Below are positions 8,252 through 13,469 of a DNA stretch of 13,469 bases, piece after piece (within the stretch, counting starts at the first letter, position 1; each line of letters begins with the position of its first letter). Below the pieces are notes generated by a model. That model was not told the DNA's origin. It made no database searches and saw only the letters and a program-made list of their open reading frames with translations. A program made the position numbers and the translations under genes. This DNA is from Thalassiosira profunda (lineage: Eukaryota > Bacillariophyta > Thalassiosirophyceae > Thalassiosirales > Thalassiosiraceae), in NCBI GenBank assembly GCA_036939355.1, contig JALLAP010001812.1:1-13469 (forward strand), written 5' to 3'.

Positions 8252-8743
8252 AGAGGGGTGGGGTGAGAGTGGGGCTTGGCAGAATTTGTACAGAGCTGGG
8301 TGGTTTCGCTCGGGGGCTGGATGGAACGTCCTCTATTGGGTGTACTGGAGGCAATCCAGATTGGCTAATGTTTTGGAAACTCAGCCTGGTGGGGGAGTGG
8401 GAGAATTGCAATACACATGAGAGCAAGCTCAGCCGAAGAAATTCTATTGGGTTGGGGTTGAAGGTTCAAGGGCGTGCAATAAAGTATGAAAGGATGTGCT
8501 CGCTATGATAAACCACTGTCTCCGGCCACGATAGAATACTGGTCAACCAGGCGTCAAGTTGAACCAAAAGACGCAGTCGAAAGATGGAAAGGTCACACGA
8601 CACACATCATGTACACGTCACCCACCAACAGCCTCTCGTTCATGCATGCTTTCCTCGCTCGCATCAGAGACCCCTCTCGCACTCAGCAATTATGAATAAG
8701 CCCCCTTTTGCAGCAGCGATAATTTCCATTCCGTGCAGCTATG
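8252..8743. other. Convergent 3' intergenic region, FHA and small membrane protein genes
   Basis: About 490 bp between two gene ends. It holds an AATAAA at 8478-8483 on the plus strand, 227 nt after the FHA stop and so a possible poly(A) signal for that gene. TCTATTGGGT occurs twice, near 8332 and 8442, probably by chance. No gene is seen. Confidence 0.4.
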
Positions 8744-9088
8744 TCATTCCACTCCCGCACCAACACCACCGGCCGCCTTTTCCTTGGGAGGGTCTATGAA
8801 CCACGCATAGTATCCCGCCGCCGCAACCACCGCGATCACCGCCGCCTCCTTCGGCGACGGGAGCGCCGTCCCGCCCTTCGTCGGTGCCATACGCCGAAGC
8901 CATCGCGGGGCCTCTTCCTCCTCCTTCGGGGTCTGCTGCGTCAACTTGGATGCAGCTGCTCGCTCCTCGGCGTCGCGCGAGGGAGGCGACCCGTGGAGGG
9001 ATCGCTGACGGTCGACGACGCCGCGGCGGGAGACGGCGAGGGGCGAAGCGAGCAGCCTTCGGCGGGTCAGCTGGACGCAGCGATGCAT
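8744..9088 (-). CDS. Small single-span membrane protein, probably mitochondrial
   Basis: I do not recognise this family. From ATG at 9088 the protein is 114 residues. The N-terminus (MHRCVQLTRRRLLASPLAVS) is rich in Arg and Ser and lacks acidic residues up to about 26, as in mitochondrial targeting peptides. A charged linker with a KEEEEAPRWLRR stretch follows. Residues about 80-98 (KEAAVIAVVAAAGYYAWFI) form one hydrophobic span ending in DPPKEK, and a short Gly/Ala tail closes the protein. Size and layout resemble small inner-membrane subunits or assembly factors of respiratory complexes, but that is a guess. The frame is open upstream to 9349, with Met at that position; the 9088 start is preferred because it begins with the presequence-like segment. 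It is divergent to the secreted-protein gene at 9378. Confidence 0.62.
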   Translation of the reverse strand: MHRCVQLTRRRLLASPLAVSRRGVVDRQRSLHGSPPSRDAEERAAASKLTQQTPKEEEEAPRWLRRMAPTKGGTALPSPKEAAVIAVVAAAGYYAWFIDPPKEKAAGGVGAGVE

Positions 9089-9377
9089 CGTCGCCAATAC
9101 AGGAGCAACAGTTGGGGAGACGACAGGGGCTTGGGCGGCAGCGCTGGATGGGCTGTGGGTGAGCCTGGCGGAAATCTTGCCCAAATTCCAGACATCAGTG
9201 CCGCTTGCTTCTTGGGTTTCAGACAAAATGACCGCTTCCAAGATCCTCACCCAAGATCCTGACCATCTTGGGCCTTGGCGCCGATGCTGCACAGGACGAT
9301 GTTGGTGCTCGCGCTCGCCGCCAGACGTTCCCATAAATCCGAAAAGCACGCAGCGTCAACACACTCGCATCGCAACC
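9089..9377. promoter_or_regulatory. Divergent promoter region with a small hairpin
   Basis: This 289-bp gap separates two start codons read outward. CCAAGATCCT is repeated directly at 9238-9247 and 9251-9260, and CCCAAGAT (9250-9257) is followed by its reverse complement ATCTTGGG (9265-9272), giving an 8-bp stem with a 7-nt loop. The function is unknown. No TATA box is clear. Confidence 0.35.
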
Positions 9378-9839
9378 ATGCTGTCGACATCTCTTCTCTT
9401 TCTCCTCGCTGCGGCCCTGGCGGCCTCCACTGCGCACGCCGGCTCCCTCCGCGGCCTGAAAACCGTCGACTACGCCCTCCCGGACAAGGTGCTTTTCCCC
9501 GCGGCATCCTACGACTGTCTCGACGAGAACATAGTATGCTCCGGCTTCGAGCACTTCCTCCAAGGCGAGGAGAAGACGGAGACATTCGACTGCGTCGGAG
9601 ACGCCACGGGAATCGATTACACCTTCCACGCATCGGACAGGACGACAGTCAGCAACGAACCAATGGCCGCAAAGACGTCGGTGACCGTCAATTTTATGCT
9701 CTCGACGCGCAACGTGTACATGAACCAGAGGAGCGATGCGGTGGGGCGGCTCCAATTTCGATTCCGCGAGGGTGGCGAGGAGGAGGGCGAGATTGCAGTG
9801 TTGGGCCTCAAGTGCGTGGGCATGGGCGACGGCAACTGA
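9378..9839 (+). CDS. Small secreted protein of unknown family
   Basis: The start at 9378 (CAACCATG) gives 153 residues, with a clear signal peptide at 1-21 (MLSTSLLFLLAAALAASTAHA). The mature part is about 132 residues with four cysteines (C47, C54, C72, C146), which could make two disulfides. It alternates charged and beta-prone stretches (VTVNFMLSTRNVYMNQ; GRLQFRFRE), ends with VLGLKCVGMGDGN, and has no membrane segment or retention signal. A compact beta-rich extracellular or vacuolar protein is plausible. No enzyme motif is seen and I do not recognise the family. The frame is open upstream, but only this Met starts at the signal peptide. Confidence 0.7.
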   Translation: MLSTSLLFLLAAALAASTAHAGSLRGLKTVDYALPDKVLFPAASYDCLDENIVCSGFEHFLQGEEKTETFDCVGDATGIDYTFHASDRTTVSNEPMAAKTSVTVNFMLSTRNVYMNQRSDAVGRLQFRFREGGEEEGEIAVLGLKCVGMGDGN

Positions 9840-10427
9840 GCAAATCGCATTGCATAAGAAGCGTGTAAAAAATGTATACTAGTCCCGATCCAACATCATT
9901 TCTTCGTGTTACCAGCCGGTGCTGCGGGTCCCCTATCTCCTCTATTGGTATCGATCGCCCGGTATTATGATCGCCTCCGATCGTCCTTCTCACAGTTTGG
10001 TGCAATGCTCTCTCCCAACATGGACTCCGCTGCCGCAACTTCGGCGCATGTGATGTGCCCCATTCGGCTCGAGGGAGACGACCCACTGCTCGCCACCACA
10101 CTGATCGGTGCTCTAGGCTGCAGCCTCGTCTCTCGAGGAGCCGCCTTCAACGAGATGGGAATGTGGAGGGGTAATGTTTCTTGCAAATTTACTGCGCTAT
10201 TTTACGTGCATCGTGAGAGATTATCCCACTTATTTTGGTACCCCATCCACTTATCAGAGACGCCCCCTCCTCCTCCAACGCCGCCAGCGGCTCCGCCCCT
10301 CCAACCCCCGCCGGTGGTGAAGCAGGGCCTGAAACAAGCTGCGGCTGAGGAGCCCTCTCTGTCCCTAAGCTACCGCGGTGGCCGCCGCAGCGCTCGTATT
10401 GTCCGGCCGGGCACAATAAATCGCCAT
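9840..10427. other. Upstream region of the golgin-like gene, with an in-frame open extension
   Basis: The golgin-like frame remains open upstream from 10428 to an ATG at 9906. That stretch would encode a poorly ordered sequence with a proline-rich run (PPPPPTPPAAPPLQPPP at about 10263-10313). It looks unlike the start of a golgin, whereas [16 protein letters not shown] at 10428 looks like one. I take it as promoter and leader, but an N-terminal extension cannot be ruled out. No other gene is supported. Confidence 0.4.
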
Positions 10428-13400
10428 ATGTGGGGCTACTCGCTGGAGGACCTGGCCAAGAAGGCCCAGGAGGCGGCCGCCGCCGCGCAGGAGGAGGCGG
10501 CCAAGCTCGCGGTGCGTCTGCCCCTCTGTCTCTGCCTTGTTATTTGCAATGGTTGTGTGCGATATATTGTTCGGAGGATTGATATAATATTGACGAGGCA
10601 TAAGAGGTGCACGCACAAGATTCTGGGCTGATAAAGGAATGAAGGGTCGGTGCATGTGAACTGGTGCGGGCGATGTGACGGCTGGGCAATTGAACTGCGC
10701 GCATCGACCTGCAATGTTTGCCCCGCCATTACAAATATGCTGACGCCAATTCCAATCAATGCGATTATGTGCACTTATTTCACAGGAGCAAGCGGTGGAG
10801 CAGGCGTCGACCTTCAACTTGGACGCCATGAACCCCGACGCCGAGCCGTCCGCCGCGGGCGCCGACAGTGGATACTTCACGCCCCAGGCGTCGCCGGCGC
10901 CCCCGGCGGCGCCCGCGCGTCAGATCCAAACCGAGCCCGCGGCCAAATCCGCCCAAAGCGAGGGGAACGCAGACCATTTGGCGAGCCTGGTGTCGAAGGC
11001 CACCTCCTCCCCCGATCGACAGCCGGCGGTGACGAAGCTGTCCATGAACACGGAGGAGGAGGGCGATTTCTTCGAGGGGTGGGGGGAGGACGACCTCGAC
11101 CTCAAGGACGAACCAAACAACCCGCAGGAAAAACAGCCTGNTCTTCGAGGGGTGGGGGGAGGACGACCTCGACCTCAAGGACGAACCAAACAACCCGCAG
11201 GAAAAACAGCCTGCAGACGATGAGACGGACGCGGCAGCGGAAAGGCTGCGGGAGGAATCTCGATTGGAAGCCGAGAGGATAGTCAAGGATGAGGAGGAGA
11301 AGAAAAAGAAGAGGGAGGAAGAAGAGAGAATGGCAAAGGAAAAGTCGGAGGCAGAGCGTGTGGAGAAGGAGAGACTGGAGCAAGAACGACTTGCGGCAGA
11401 GAATGCCGAGGCCGAGCGGCTGGAACGCGAACGACTCGCGGCAGAGGAGGCTGCCAGGCGGGAGGCAGAGGAAAAGGCCAGGTTGGAAGCAGAAGAAAGA
11501 CTCGAGGAGGAGAGGCTGGAACTTGAAAGGGAAAAGGCAGAAGCCGAACGCTTAGAAAAAGAGAGACTGGCTGCGGAACAGGCGGAGAAAGAGAGGGTCG
11601 AGCAGGAACGATTGGAGGAAGAGCGTCTGGAGGCAGAACGGGCCGAAGCTGAGAGACTCGAACAGGGTCGGTTGGCGGCGGAAGAATCTGCCAGACTTGA
11701 CGCGGAGGAAGCGGCCAAGAGGGAGGCGGAGTGCCTGGAGCAGGAGCGGTTGGCTGCGGAGGAGGCTGCCAGGCTGGAGGCAGAGGAGGCGGCGAGGGTT
11801 GAGGCTGAGCGCCTGGAAAAGGAACGCATCGAGGCCGAAGAAGCATCAAGGCAGGCTGAAGAGGAGCGGGTGGCCGCCGAAGAGGCTGCCCAGGCGGAGG
11901 CTGAGAGGATTGCTGCCGAGGAAGAGGCTGTAAGGCAGGCCGAGGCCGAAGAAGCCGAGGCAGCCCGGCTCGAGGCCGAGCAGCTGGAGAGGGAGAAATT
12001 GGCCGAGGAGGCCGAGCGCGCAGAATTCGAGAGGCTCGAGAGGGAAAGTCTAGAGACGGAGGCCAAGCGGTTGGAGCAAGAGAAATTAGCTGCTGAATCT
12101 GCAGAAAGTGTCAATCCCGAAACACAGCCTGGCAGTGCTGGGGAAGGGTGGGGAGGAGACGATGAAATGGATCTCGATGACATGTACGACGACGACTCAG
12201 ACGAGGACGAACCCGACAGTGTGCCGCAGGAAACAACTCCCAACGACCAAATGATGGAAGATTCCCAAACCCCGCCGGAGAGTGATGCGCCCCCAGCTGA
12301 AAAGCCTGCAGTGGAGGAGGATATCGCAAGAGAAGGGGAGCAGCCCCCGGCAGCGGCGTCAGAGGAAGCTGGTTTTTTCGATGCCGCAGCAGCAGTGACC
12401 CAAGCCTCTACCTCTCTCTCATCCATGTTCGACGCTTCGGCGTCGACATCCATGTTCTCTTGGGGATATGGCGAAAGCGAGGAGGCCCCGGCCAACAGGG
12501 AGGCCACTCTTGATGCAGAGCCAGCAATGGAGCCTATCAAAGAAAACGAGGCAGCCAAAGAGGTGGTGAATTCCCAGGCGGAAGCAATCGACGGGCAAGA
12601 TGTCAAAGGTGGCACCAACGAACAAATCCCTTCTCAGACAGTAGTGAACGAAGGTGGGTCTGATAGGCCTGTGAACAACAATGAGGGCGTGCCTCAGCAC
12701 ACGCTGGACCATTTCATGGGACAACTGGAGCGCATGACGGAGAGCCATCAGCTGGAGATGGACGAACTGAACCGGGTCCACAAGATCGAGATCGATCGAC
12801 TCGAAGGCGACCTTCAAACAGAACGCGAAAAGAAGAAGAAGACGTCCGCGAGGGACGAGGTTGCTTCACAGGACAAGTTCCTCAAACAGATGCGACAGCT
12901 GGAGAAGAAATTTGCGGGCACGATCAAAGAGAAGGAAGACGAGCTGGAAGACGTCACGAAGCGCAACGAAGGCATGGGTCTGAAGATGGACACCCTGAAA
13001 CGAGAGGTCGAGGGGCTGACGAAAATTGTGGACGAGCGGTGAGTCTTTTTGATGCGAGTATTTGTCCTCTTTCCATCTTTGCAGCCAGCTCATTCGTCTC
13101 GACCAAAACAGTGATGAGGAGATCATGAAGTTAAAGCAAGGGCACGGAACAAGCCTGATGCAGGTCGAAGGGCAAGTGAAGACCAGCCAGGACGAGCTGA
13201 TGCGGAAAGACAACGAAATATCCGAGCTGAAAGTGAGTGCGCATCGTCGGGCTATTTTCTACACGCGTTTGCGTTCAATCTCTCAACTCCATCTGACCTC
13301 CTCTCCTTCTAGAGCTCTTTGTCCGCACTGCAGACGGACTTGGACACGACGTCGGAGGCTTACGACACGCTGAAGGCGAGAGCCAAAGCTGTTGCAACCG

Positions 13401-13469
13401 AGTTAAAGGATCGCAGAATAGAGGTGCGAACGTTGACAGCCCAAAACGAGGAGCTCTCGTCGTCCACTG
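10428..13469 (+). CDS. Long golgin-like coiled-coil protein, partial (split by assembly duplication)
   Basis: Exons 10428-10511, 10786-13038, 13085-13232 and 13313-13469 (continuing past the edge) are joined over GT-AG introns of 274, 46 and 80 nt. An N at 11141 between two 72-bp copies breaks exon 2; removing 73 bp restores the frame, giving at least 856 residues. The N-terminus ([20 protein letters not shown]) continues as an Ala-rich amphipathic helix across the first splice. A disordered stretch ends in the acidic-tryptophan motif [10 protein letters not shown] (125-134). Residues about 157-445 are dense Glu/Ala/Arg/Leu helix with repeated [12 protein letters not shown] units, either coiled coil or single alpha-helix. 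A second motif, [13 protein letters not shown], follows at 457-469. After a disordered acidic part, coiled coil resumes at about 645 ([20 protein letters not shown]) and runs to the edge. The layout fits Golgi tethers of the golgin/TMF kind, but no GRIP or other anchor is visible within the window. The golgin call is inference. Confidence 0.75.
11069..11213. repeat. 72-bp direct duplication around an N (assembly overlap), golgin-like gene
   Basis: Positions 11069-11140 and 11142-11213 are identical, separated by N at 11141. The duplicate repeats the acidic-tryptophan motif and shifts the frame by one. Removing 73 bp joins the upstream and downstream frames exactly. Confidence 0.97.

Noticed and set aside
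10512..10785. A small RNA gene within the long first intron of the golgin-like gene
   Set aside because: The intron is longer than the others, but I see no tRNA boxes, C/D or H/ACA box arrangement, or clear stem that would support one.
11270..12110. Possible tandem DNA repeat array (GAGCGGCTGGA-like units)
   Set aside because: The units are irregular in length and codons vary. The repetition is at the protein level (charged helix), not a homogeneous satellite.
10780..12618. A 612-codon open frame on the minus strand across the golgin-like gene, rich in Ser and Ala
   Set aside because: It is the mirror of the Glu/Ala/Arg repeat codons on the plus strand (GAG/GCC read backwards as CTC/GGC and shifted frames). 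It has no domain, crosses the artefactual N, and the plus strand has consistent introns and coiled coil.

Overview
The window reads as nuclear DNA of a diatom or close stramenopile relative. The best evidence is a fucoxanthin-chlorophyll a/c light-harvesting gene with a heterokont plastid presequence (FAP after an Ala-rich signal segment). It is supported by compact GC-rich genes, short GT-AG introns (46-85 nt, one of 274 nt) and no bacterial operon structure. A centric diatom such as Thalassiosira is my guess, not something shown here.

Nine protein genes are supported. In order: a PMR5/TBL-type (PC-esterase) membrane protein (-, cut by the left edge); a fucoxanthin-chlorophyll protein (+, with a frame break after the presequence); a secretory prolyl 4-hydroxylase with an N-terminal VHL-beta-like module (-); a second secretory 2OG-Fe(II) oxygenase with C-terminal ankyrin repeats (+); a coiled-coil MYND zinc-finger protein (-); an FHA-domain protein (+); a small, probably mitochondrial, single-span membrane protein (-); a small secreted cysteine-containing protein (+); and a long golgin-like coiled-coil protein (+, cut by the right edge).

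The first eight genes alternate - + - + - + - +, giving four consecutive divergent pairs that share short upstream regions, separated by convergent 3' ends. The hydroxylase pair is the one case where the two neighbours also share a biochemical theme: both are exported, Fe(II)/2-oxoglutarate-dependent and prolyl-hydroxylase-like, and they are read outward from one region of about 390 bp. With the PMR5-like protein this suggests a secretory and extracellular glycoprotein theme at the left end. The remaining genes look like unrelated housekeeping or unknown functions.

Three places (N at 6490, 7997 and 11141) carry the same signature: an exact 72-bp direct repeat separated by one N. Each lies inside a gene and each shifts the frame by one. 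Removing one copy plus the N (73 bp) restores an uninterrupted MYND, FHA and golgin-like frame. These are almost certainly unmerged contig overlaps, not biology, and simple ORF calling will split all three genes. The most interesting biology is the VHL-like/prolyl-hydroxylase fusion, the oxygenase-ankyrin fusion with its shared promoter, and a structured CACGTG-rich promoter between the MYND and FHA genes. I see no RNA gene, transposon, CRISPR array or phage feature.
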